A model generated the notes under the pieces. The model was not told the origin of the DNA and made no database searches. It saw nothing but the letters and a program-made list of their open reading frames with translations. 64,000 nt of DNA from Myxococcus stipitatus (GTDB lineage: Bacteria; Myxococcota; Myxococcia; Myxococcales; Myxococcaceae), in the NCBI RefSeq assembly GCF_021412625.1, contig NZ_JAKCFI010000002.1, positions 620,001 through 684,000 on the forward strand, in the 5' to 3' direction. Made by a program: the position numbers and the translations under genes. Shown here piece by piece: positions 27,196 to 35,120 of this stretch (positions are counted from its first letter, which is position 1; the number at the start of each line of letters is the position of its first letter).

Positions 27196-28023
27196 ATGGG
27201 CACATCCAGAAGAGGGTTCCTCGCGGGCGTGTTGGGAACGGGGGCGGCGGCCACGGCGCTGCCTGGCTGTGCGCCGGATGTGGACCCGGCGCCCGTCGTG
27301 GATGTGACGCCCGATGCGGCGACCGGCGCCATCATCCTCGTGGTCGCGGACCACCCGGAGCTGGCGCGCGTGGGAGGCGCGGTGAGGTTGCGTCTCCCAG
27401 GGCTCCCGCCCCTGCTGGTGCTGCACCGGACGCAGGACGTGTTCTCCGTGATGGACGCCGCCTGCACGCACAAGGGGTGTCCGCTCGGTTATGACGGCCG
27501 GGACGTGGTGTGTCCATGCCACGCGGCGCGCTTCGATGGAGAGACCGGCGCGGTGAAGCTGCGCCCGGCCACGGCGGCGCTGAGAGTCGTCCGTTCCGAG
27601 AGCGTGACCTTCGAGGCGGGAGTGCTGTCCATCCAGTTGGGGGATCCAGACTTTCCTCCGGCGCTGAATGGCACCGTGACGCTGCGGTACAGCGATTACC
27701 CCGCGCTGCGCGACGCCGGGGGCGTGGTGTCGGGCACGCCGCGGGGCTACGGACAGCCCATCATCGTCTCCCGATTGCCGGATGGAACCCTGGCGGCGGT
27801 GAACGGCTACTGCACGCATGCGGGATGCGAGGTGGGGCTCGACAGTCCTCCGACCCGACTCGTCTGTCCTTGCCACGCGGCGGAGTTCGCCCTGGACGGT
27901 GCCATGCTCCTGGGGCCGTTGGTGGGGCCTGGCGGGACCCGGGGCTCGACTCGTCCCCTGGCGCGGCTCACCGTCGCGGAGTCGGAGTCGCGTGACGCCA
28001 TCCTCGTGTCCGGCTTGGACTGA
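27196..28023 (+). CDS. Tat-exported protein with two Rieske [2Fe-2S] domains
   Basis: The 275-residue protein starts with a twin-arginine signal (SRRGFLAGVLGTGAAATA, RR at 5-6), followed by GC that could be lipidated. Two Rieske domains follow. In the first, ligands C90-x-H92 and C106-x2-H109 lie in CTHKGCPLG and CPCHAARF. In the second, C206-x-H208 and C224-x2-H227 lie in CTHAGCEVG and CPCHAAEF. All eight cluster ligands are present, so both clusters should form. Most bacterial Rieske proteins have one cluster. No catalytic partner (oxygenase or cytochrome bc1) is adjacent, so its electron partner is unknown. GGGGAGG precedes the ATG. Confidence 0.88.
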   Translation: MGTSRRGFLAGVLGTGAAATALPGCAPDVDPAPVVDVTPDAATGAIILVVADHPELARVGGAVRLRLPGLPPLLVLHRTQDVFSVMDAACTHKGCPLGYDGRDVVCPCHAARFDGETGAVKLRPATAALRVVRSESVTFEAGVLSIQLGDPDFPPALNGTVTLRYSDYPALRDAGGVVSGTPRGYGQPIIVSRLPDGTLAAVNGYCTHAGCEVGLDSPPTRLVCPCHAAEFALDGAMLLGPLVGPGGTRGSTRPLARLTVAESESRDAILVSGLD

Positions 28024-28136
28024 GGCCCTTCGCCGGGCGCATCCAGGTCCACGAGCACGCCGCGCCCAGCGCGTGCTGCCCGAGCGCCACCGCATGACGA
28101 GGGTCACCGGAGGGCGGGCGAGCTATAAGCGCCGAC

Positions 28137-29423
28137 ATGGGATTCTGGAAGCGGCTATTCGGACTGGAGCGGGCGGACTCCGCGACGCGGGAGCATCCTG
28201 GGGAGACGGTCGAGCCGCGTGAGTATCTGTGGAGGGAAGTGGAGGCATCGCTGAAGGCGCACCCCGGGGTGACACAGGTCTCGCGACTGACGGACGACTA
28301 CGGCCTGCGGTTCACGGTGAGCGAGTCGCCCATCCAGGTGTATCTGGAGAACCTCTTCGTGGAGACGCGGGACCTGTCGCCCGACGAGCGCGCCCGCTAC
28401 ATCGGCGGGTTCCTGCGGGCGTTCACGGAACGCGGTTCCGACGACGTCTCCTGGGACGTGGCGCGGACGATGCTGTTGCCCGTGGTCCGGGCGGCGTCCT
28501 TCGGTCAGGTGCTCGGGCCGGGAGGCGCTCGCCCCAACCCCTTGGTGGAGCGGCGCACCATCCCCTTCTTGCGTGAGCTCCTCGTGCTGGACCTCCCCAG
28601 CACCTCCGCGTACGTGAATCACGAGCATTTGAAGAAGTGGGGCGTCTCCGAGGAGGAGGCCATCGAGGCGGCCTTCGCCAACCTCGAGCGCATCGCCCAG
28701 GTGGGCATGGAGCTCCAGGAAGACAAACCGTCCCCGCTCTGGTCGGTGGATTCCAATGACAGCTACGAGACGTCGCGTCTGTTGCACCCCGGTTTCCTGG
28801 CGTCCTTCACGGGCCGGGTAAAGGGGCGCCCGGTGGCCATCATCCCCACGCGCTCCACGCTCCTCGTCTGCGGGGACGAGGACCCGGTCATGGTCGAGCG
28901 TCTGTGCGAGTACGCGGCGCGCGAGTATCAGGCCAGCTCTCGCGGGATCTCCCCCGCGCTCTACACCGTGGACGGCGCGGGCCGCGTGGTGCCCTACCGG
29001 CGCGCGGGCGACGATGCGCTGGCGCGGCGCGTGCGTCGCGGGCACGTCTCCCTCGCCATGGGGGAGTACGAGGCCCAGAAGGAGTTGCTCGAGGCCCAGC
29101 ACGCGGCGGAGGGCGTGGACGTGCTCGTCGCCAGCTACACCGTCAACTTGCGTCGCGAGGACGAGCGTCCCCTCATCTGGGCCAACTGGACCAAGGACGA
29201 GGACACCCTGTTGCCGGAGGTCGACCTGTCGGTCTTCTCCGAGAGCGACGAGGACTTCTTCGCGGTTCGCTTCGCGGAAGCGAGGCGCCTGGCCCCCGGG
29301 AGCTTCGAGCTCGTTCCCGAGGCGTGGCCGCCGCGCTATCGGACCCTCGCGTGGCCGGAACCCGCGGTCCTCGAGCAGCTGCGCGCCGTGGCGGTGGACC
29401 TCACGAAGTACGAGGGCTCATGA
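28137..29423 (+). CDS. DUF1444/YtpQ-like protein of unknown function
   Basis: The 428-residue soluble protein begins MGFWKRLFGLE and includes NPLVERRTIPFLRELLVLDL, then an AYVNHEHLKKWGVSEEEAIE helix segment and AFANLERIAQ. The latter resembles the DUF1444 (YtpQ) pattern of conserved Asp/Tyr residues before a helix with ANL. No enzyme motif is recognised. The start has no clear ribosome site; TATAAG lies 7 nt upstream of the ATG, so the transcript could be leaderless. Confidence 0.55.
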   Translation: MGFWKRLFGLERADSATREHPGETVEPREYLWREVEASLKAHPGVTQVSRLTDDYGLRFTVSESPIQVYLENLFVETRDLSPDERARYIGGFLRAFTERGSDDVSWDVARTMLLPVVRAASFGQVLGPGGARPNPLVERRTIPFLRELLVLDLPSTSAYVNHEHLKKWGVSEEEAIEAAFANLERIAQVGMELQEDKPSPLWSVDSNDSYETSRLLHPGFLASFTGRVKGRPVAIIPTRSTLLVCGDEDPVMVERLCEYAAREYQASSRGISPALYTVDGAGRVVPYRRAGDDALARRVRRGHVSLAMGEYEAQKELLEAQHAAEGVDVLVASYTVNLRREDERPLIWANWTKDEDTLLPEVDLSVFSESDEDFFAVRFAEARRLAPGSFELVPEAWPPRYRTLAWPEPAVLEQLRAVAVDLTKYEGS

Positions 29424-29552
29424 GCCAGGCGGCGTCGAGTGGGAGGGCGCGCGTATGAGTCGGCGCGCCCCTGGACTCGGTGTCGTCGCGTCAGGGGCTC
29501 GGGAGTGTCCCCTGTCCGGCCGGGTTGGTGCTCTCCTGATAGAGTGCGCGCC

Positions 29553-30017
<465 letters not shown>

Positions 30018-30026
30018 GACATCGAG

Positions 30027-30722
30027 GTGTTGAACGACACGATGAATCTCGCGGTCGCCTACCGTCGACATGGCGCTCCCGAGCGGGGCATCCCCCTCCT
30101 CGAGAAGGCGGTCGAGGGGCTCGCGGCTTGCGCGGACCCGGACGCGCCGGAGCTGCGGCGCAAGGCCCTGAACAACCTCGCGACGGCCTACCACTACGCC
30201 GACAGGCTCCAGGAGGCGCGCAAGACCTATGAGGCGCTGCTCGCGTTGCTGGACGAGCAGTCGCCTTCCGAGGAACGCGCGCGGGTCCTCGACAACTTCG
30301 CCGCCCTGTTGCTCGACCAGCGGGACGGGCCCGGCGCGAAGGCCCATGCGCGGAAGGGCTACGCGGAGTGGCTCGCCCTTCGCGGAGAGGATGACCTGGA
30401 CACCGCCGTATCGCTCTCCACCCTGGGCGCGATCGAAAGCGCGATGGGAGAGCAGAAGGAGGCCCGGCGCCACCTCGAGCAATCCCTGCGGACCAGCGAG
30501 AAGCTCCTGGGGCGGGACCACCCCAATATCGGCGCGGTGCTCAACCTGCTGGCGGTCGTCGAGGTCCGGTCCGGGAACCCCGCGGCGGCGAGGGCCCTCT
30601 ACGAGCGCTCACTCGTCATCAGTCGCGCGCGCCTGTCGCCCGAGCACAGTCAAATCAAGGACGCGCTCCAGGGGCTTCAATCCTTGGCGCCCGCACCCGA
30701 CGCGGGGACTCAGACCCGCTGA
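30027..30722 (+). CDS. TPR protein, probably 5'-truncated
   Basis: The 231-residue protein is made only of tetratricopeptide repeats of the TPR_12 kind (NLAVAYRRHGAPERGIPLL, NNLATAYHYADRLQEARK and others, about five). It begins abruptly inside the first repeat with GTG 30027 and has no N-terminal domain. Such arrays usually form the C-terminus of myxobacterial Ser/Thr kinases or regulators, so this may be a fragment of a larger gene or a small scaffold protein in its own right. It lies 9 nt after the macro-domain gene. Confidence 0.65.
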   Translation: MLNDTMNLAVAYRRHGAPERGIPLLEKAVEGLAACADPDAPELRRKALNNLATAYHYADRLQEARKTYEALLALLDEQSPSEERARVLDNFAALLLDQRDGPGAKAHARKGYAEWLALRGEDDLDTAVSLSTLGAIESAMGEQKEARRHLEQSLRTSEKLLGRDHPNIGAVLNLLAVVEVRSGNPAAARALYERSLVISRARLSPEHSQIKDALQGLQSLAPAPDAGTQTR

Positions 30723-30808
30723 ACCCTGTCGGGTCGGGGATTGAATCGGGCCCGGCGCCAGGAGAGGATGCCTCGCGGAGTCTTGCGTGTTTTCCTGGAG
30801 AAGCAGAT

Positions 30809-31126
30809 ATGCGCTCGAAGCCCGTCCTCGCCTCCGTGATGCTCGCCACCGCCGCCTTCACCGCGACCGCGGCGCAGCCCTCGTCCGCCACCGCCGAGAC
30901 CGGGCTCTCGTTCTACGCCGGGTACTTCGTCACGCTCGTCGCGAACGTGCCCCATCCGGACGGGAGCTGCTCGCCGTTCCCCTCCGAGGCGGACTCGCTC
31001 GTGGGCTGGAGTGACGTCGAGCAGGTCGTCGCCTACCGGAGCGCGGACTGCACCGGGCAGGCCGTCGGCCTGGGCACGCTCCGCACCTTCAGGCCGGGCG
31101 AGTTCGCCAGCTACGTCGCGCACTGA
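30809..31126 (+). CDS. Small secreted protein
   Basis: The 105-residue product has a signal peptide (cleavage near residues 20-28, TAAQPS or SATAE) and a mature domain of about 75 residues. Two cysteines (in DGSCSPFP and ADCTGQ) likely form one disulphide, and the CTG turn followed by a glycine/leucine strand suggests a compact beta fold. The family is not recognised. A GGAGA site precedes the ATG. Confidence 0.6.
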   Translation: MRSKPVLASVMLATAAFTATAAQPSSATAETGLSFYAGYFVTLVANVPHPDGSCSPFPSEADSLVGWSDVEQVVAYRSADCTGQAVGLGTLRTFRPGEFASYVAH

Positions 31127-31172
31127 CGCGTCGGGCGGGTGGACTCGCGCGAGGATGCTGGGGAGACGCCCG

Positions 31173-32036
31173 TCAGTCTGGCTCAATCGCCACCGCCCCC
31201 CTCCACATGAAGTCGCGAGGATGGGCGAGCGCGTCCGCGACACTCGCCGCGTCCTTCTTCCAGAAGCCGGGGGCGCGACGCGTCGAGAAATGGAGCTTGT
31301 TCGTCGCGATGGTGACGGCCCCGAACATGTGGTGGATGTTCTCCCCGCGGTCACGGAACTCCGGGGGGACCACCCGCTTCACCACCAGCGGGTGCGCCTT
31401 GGCGACGGCCCAGGCTTCGGGAGCCACTTTGGCGTAGAGCGCCCAGAGGGCGTACTGGCTCTTGCGCTGCTGCTTGACGAGGAAGGCCGCGCCCGGGGGG
31501 AGCTCGATGAGGTCCTGCTCCGAGAGGGCGTGATTCGCCGGCTCCCAGAGGCTGGTGGGCATGAGTGAGCGCGGCGGGTACTCGTGCGTCTCCAGGTCAT
31601 CGCAGACGAGTTCGATCCATCCGAGCAGCGTCAGCGGCGAGAGCCCGATGAACTCGGGGCCGAAGCGGAACTGGCGCAAGGGGCCCTCCGGCTCCTCGAG
31701 CGAGACGGCCAGATACTGGGACTGGCCGTCTTCGTCCGGCTCCATCTCGATGATGGGCACGCACTGGACCTGCTTCCAGTCCTCGAGCTCCAAGCGGGTG
31801 AGGAGCTCTCCCGCCCTCTGTACCTGATGCTCTCGTTTGGGGGAGAACCGCCCCTCGGGGGTTCCTCCCGATAGGAACGCGTGGAGAGTGGGTGGGATGG
31901 GATGGTCGAACGCCTCGGAGAGCTGGTCGAGGTCGAGCTCGCTCCACCCCTCGCCTACGTCGCAGCCGTAATCCTCTGGATCGATCAACGACTTCAGCCG
32001 CGACAGGGCCGTCTGGAGCTTCTCGCCGGAGTTCAT
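31173..32036 (-). CDS. Unrecognised protein, possible SMI1/KNR4 (SUKH)-like N-terminus
   Basis: The 287-residue cytoplasmic protein starts MNSGEKLQTALSRLKSLID and has an IPPTLHAFLSGG segment that resembles the SUKH/SMI1 motif. The C-terminal half (LWALYAKVAPEAWAVAKAH onward) is unfamiliar. SUKH proteins are often immunity proteins, but no toxin gene lies beside it, so no function is proposed. Upstream GGGGGGA supports the start at 32036. Confidence 0.5.
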   Translation of the reverse strand: MNSGEKLQTALSRLKSLIDPEDYGCDVGEGWSELDLDQLSEAFDHPIPPTLHAFLSGGTPEGRFSPKREHQVQRAGELLTRLELEDWKQVQCVPIIEMEPDEDGQSQYLAVSLEEPEGPLRQFRFGPEFIGLSPLTLLGWIELVCDDLETHEYPPRSLMPTSLWEPANHALSEQDLIELPPGAAFLVKQQRKSQYALWALYAKVAPEAWAVAKAHPLVVKRVVPPEFRDRGENIHHMFGAVTIATNKLHFSTRRAPGFWKKDAASVADALAHPRDFMWRGAVAIEPD

Positions 32037-32180
32037 CGTTCAGTCCCCCCTTCGTGGGCACGAAGCCACGCGCCCCTGGCGGACGCGGCCAGGGGCGCGT
32101 GCGTGGGCGGGGAGTATGAAGGAACGCCGGAGCCCACCGCAAACGAGGCCTGGCGTTCGACCATCGTCGGGCTTCTCTCG

Positions 32181-34010
32181 CTAATAGTAGTCGCTCAGGG
32201 TGAGCTTGCGCTTCGCGCCGTCCTTCATCGTGAGCACCACCGTCTTTCCGGCGGCGCGATAGCGCCAGAGCGAGAGCTCCGTGCGCGAGTAGTCTGGCCC
32301 GATGGGCTTGCCGTCGATGGCGACGACCTCGTCGCCCGCCTTCCATCCCCCGGCGGCGGCGGGGCTTCCGGGCGCCACCAGCTTCACCACGAGCCGGCCC
32401 TCGGAGGGGATGGCAATCAGCCCGGACCGGTCCTTGCGGAACGGCTGCCGCAGCGCGCGGGCATCGGGGACCAGCATCAGCGTGTCGGTCGCGTAGTCGG
32501 TGATCATCCGGAAGCGCCCGAGGACCGCGAGTCCCAGGTTGCCGAGGAGCCGGTCGGAGGTGGAGATGCTGTTGCCCGCGTCGTCGAACACCGTGGGGAC
32601 GTCGCGCAGGGTGACCCCCGCGAGCTGGATGGACTTCAGCGTCGCCACGTCCCGCTCCCGCAGGCCCCCGACGGCGCCGGACAGCGTCTTGGATCTGCGG
32701 CGGCCCTCCAACAGCCCCTCCTTCTCCCAGTACGCGGGGAAGAGCGAGAGCGCTCCTCCGTTGCCCACGTCGAACAGCACGGGAATGGCGGGCCGGCCCT
32801 CGATGGAGATGTAGACCTCGCGCTGTCCCCCCGCGGACTCGACCAGCGGAAGGCGCGCGGCCGCGGCGGGTGCCTTGAAGGTCGAGGACTCGTGGAACGC
32901 GATGCGACGGCGAGGGAAGTCCACGTCCACGACGAGCTGGTTGAAGGCCTCCTTGCCGAGGATGACGGGCAGCGGATGACCCATCTGGCGGGTGACGTCG
33001 GCCAGGTCGATGACGGCGACCGTCAGGCCCGTCAGCCGCAGGTCACCGATGTGGATGTCCACGCCGCCCGCGAATCGAGCCTGGGCCTGTCCGCCGCTGC
33101 CCACCGCGGCGACCTGCCCTTGCGTCTTCAACCCGAGCTCCTTCGCATAGGCCTCGTCGACCACGGTCATCTCGGCGCCGCTGTCGAGCAGCACCTGGGT
33201 CGCATGCCCATTCACCTTCGCGGGGATGAACACGCGGTTCTCGTTGAAGAACTCGAAGGGGATGAAGCCGGTGCCGTGGCGCCCGTTCGCGAAGGTCGCC
33301 TTGAGGACGTCCTGGGGGCGCTCGAAGACGGCGGGCGCGATGGGGACATTCAACTCCAGCGTCTCCACCTCCGTTCGCGAGTCGGAGTCCGGGTTGTCGG
33401 TGAGCTCCTCCTCCAGGAAGGGCATGCGGACGCCGCTCACCTGCCGCCAGTCCCCCAGCCGCACGAAGCGGGTGACGTTGTCCTCGCGGATGCGATAGCC
33501 ATGGAGCGCGCCGTCGGCGTCCGCGAGGAACAGGTCGTAGAGGTCCTCGTCGCCGAAGGTGATTCGGACGACCTTCCACGCGCGGCCGTCGCGCTGCTCG
33601 TCAGGGAGGAGGACTCGCTTCGCCTCCGTGCCGGCTCGCAGCGCCGTCCCGAAGTCGAGCGCCACCCGGTGCCGGGCATCACGCGCGTCGGTGGCGGAGG
33701 CGTCCTCGACCTGGCCGCTGGCGTTCAGCTTCCAGCCTCCTTCCGGGGTGACGGCCATGGCGTCGCGCATCACGCCATAGTCCGCGTCCTGGCGGGTCCG
33801 TCCATCCCGCTGACTCCAGGACTCCATCGGGCCGTGGAGTCCGCCGGTCGAGGTCTTCCCCTTCGCGTGGATGCTCTCCAGCCGGGAGAAGGCGTCCCCG
33901 CCACGCCACGCGAGGTGGCGCTCGAGGAGTGACTGCAGCGCGTCCGCCCATGCAGGGGAGGGGAGGAGCGCGAGGCTCAGGGCGGACAGGAGGGGGATGA
34001 GGGCTCTCAT
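32181..34010 (-). CDS. Secreted retropepsin-like aspartic protease with PDZ domain
   Basis: The 609-residue protein has a signal peptide (ALSLALLPSPAWADA), a lipoprotein-carrier-like region to about residue 230, and an aspartic-protease domain with LLDSGAEMTVV (D276-S277-G278). A second related domain has FDVGNGG (D414-V415-G416), where the catalytic Ser/Thr is replaced by Val. A PDZ domain (LVAPGSPAAAGGWKAGDEVV) ends the protein. Retropepsin-like enzymes need two DS/TG motifs; a degenerate second one means the enzyme may dimerise through the first or be inactive there. The start overlaps the TrmB stop by 4 nt. Confidence 0.8.
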   Translation of the reverse strand: MRALIPLLSALSLALLPSPAWADALQSLLERHLAWRGGDAFSRLESIHAKGKTSTGGLHGPMESWSQRDGRTRQDADYGVMRDAMAVTPEGGWKLNASGQVEDASATDARDARHRVALDFGTALRAGTEAKRVLLPDEQRDGRAWKVVRITFGDEDLYDLFLADADGALHGYRIREDNVTRFVRLGDWRQVSGVRMPFLEEELTDNPDSDSRTEVETLELNVPIAPAVFERPQDVLKATFANGRHGTGFIPFEFFNENRVFIPAKVNGHATQVLLDSGAEMTVVDEAYAKELGLKTQGQVAAVGSGGQAQARFAGGVDIHIGDLRLTGLTVAVIDLADVTRQMGHPLPVILGKEAFNQLVVDVDFPRRRIAFHESSTFKAPAAAARLPLVESAGGQREVYISIEGRPAIPVLFDVGNGGALSLFPAYWEKEGLLEGRRRSKTLSGAVGGLRERDVATLKSIQLAGVTLRDVPTVFDDAGNSISTSDRLLGNLGLAVLGRFRMITDYATDTLMLVPDARALRQPFRKDRSGLIAIPSEGRLVVKLVAPGSPAAAGGWKAGDEVVAIDGKPIGPDYSRTELSLWRYRAAGKTVVLTMKDGAKRKLTLSDYY

Positions 34011-34840
34011 GGTGTGTCTCCGCGCTTGGAGGTGGAGGAGGGGTGGCCCACGAGCTGACGCAGGCCGGGAGGGCTCGAGCCGATGAGGGAGAAGGCACGT
34101 GACAGTCGCGCCCTGGCGGAGGGTGGCGCGTTCAACCGGACCTCTGCCGACAGTCCGCTGTGTTGCAGGCAGGACAGGTAGCCGCTGTCGCTCCAGATGG
34201 CCTGTTTGACGCCCGTGCCGTCCGGGGTGAGCAGCGCCACCAGGAATTCACGGGCATCGACCACGAGCGTGAGCTGCGCGCCCGGCCAGCGCTCCCGCAC
34301 GAAGTCCGCGTCCGACGAGCGCACGCAGTCGAAGGGCATCCGGGGCGTCTCGTCGTAGACGAGCCCCGCGATGGCCACGTCCCGGGCGCTCGCTTCGGTG
34401 AGCACCGGCGCGAGCGCCGCGAAGGGGGGAGGGAAGAGGTCGAAGAGCAGCAGCTCGGAGGCGCCGGCGATCATCGCCCGGGCGCGCTCCATCACCTGCG
34501 CGGTGCTCTTGAGGTGGTAGATGCGGTCGTCCTGCGTCGAGGCGTGGAGCTTGCGCAGCGCGCTCGCGGCCTCGCGCCGGCGCGTCTCGAACCCGCGCTG
34601 GAGCGCCGCGAGGACCTCGTCCGGAGGGACGGGCCGGAAGGAGCGAGGCTCGCCCTCCTCGACGAGCACCGCCCCCTTGTGCTCGAGCGAGGCGAGCGCC
34701 TGGTAGATGCTCGGAGGCGCCTTGCCCAGCGCCTGCGCGAGCCGGTACCCCGTGGCGGGCGCCCCCTTGAGCAGCTCGCAGTAGACGCGCGCCTCGACCT
34801 CCGTGAACCCCAGGGACACGAGCCCTTCGTCCGCGTTCAT
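34007..34840 (-). CDS. TrmB-family transcriptional regulator
   Basis: The 277-residue protein starts with a winged helix (LVSLGFTEVEARVYCELLK, then PATGYRLAQALGKAPPSIYQAL, about residues 5-60), then a short coiled coil (residues 90-125) and a C-terminal TrmB effector region with FDLFPPPF. TrmB regulators respond to sugars or other ligands; the ligand here is unknown. It is the first gene of an operon with the aspartic protease (ATGA overlap), so it likely controls that gene and itself. A perfect AT-rich palindrome lies over its promoter. Confidence 0.85.
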   Translation of the reverse strand: MNADEGLVSLGFTEVEARVYCELLKGAPATGYRLAQALGKAPPSIYQALASLEHKGAVLVEEGEPRSFRPVPPDEVLAALQRGFETRRREAASALRKLHASTQDDRIYHLKSTAQVMERARAMIAGASELLLFDLFPPPFAALAPVLTEASARDVAIAGLVYDETPRMPFDCVRSSDADFVRERWPGAQLTLVVDAREFLVALLTPDGTGVKQAIWSDSGYLSCLQHSGLSAEVRLNAPPSARARLSRAFSLIGSSPPGLRQLVGHPSSTSKRGDTP

Positions 34841-34850
34841 GGGGCCCTGT

Positions 34851-34871
34851 TATTATTCGGAAGTAATAATA
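34851..34871 (-). promoter_or_regulatory. AT-rich palindromic operator over the TrmB promoter
   Basis: Arms TATTATT and AATAATA (perfect 7-bp inverted repeat) flank a 7-nt centre CGGAAGT. On the minus strand a TTGACT (-35-like, 34872-34877 region) abuts it and the far arm supplies an AATAAC/TAATAA -10, about 10 nt before the ATG at 34840. The site therefore overlaps the core promoter, which predicts autorepression by TrmB and a very short leader. In a high-GC genome such an A/T-only repeat stands out. Confidence 0.6.
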
Positions 34872-35120
34872 GTCAAGCCGAAGCGAGGAGCGCCCACGCG
34901 GAGGGCGTGGGGCGTCCACGTGGAGTCCTGGGGGGGCCTGGATTCGTCATGGCGCGGTGACCCGGGCCTCGGAGCGAGGAGGAGGGTCCTTCCGCGAACA
35001 GCGACTCTGTCCGTCTTCGACCAGATGGCAGAGGAGGTCTGGGCAGGCCTAGTGTGTATTTCGCGCAATGCGTGTAAAAATGGAAATGACAGAAGTCATG
35101 TCCCTGGCCCGGAGAGCCTC

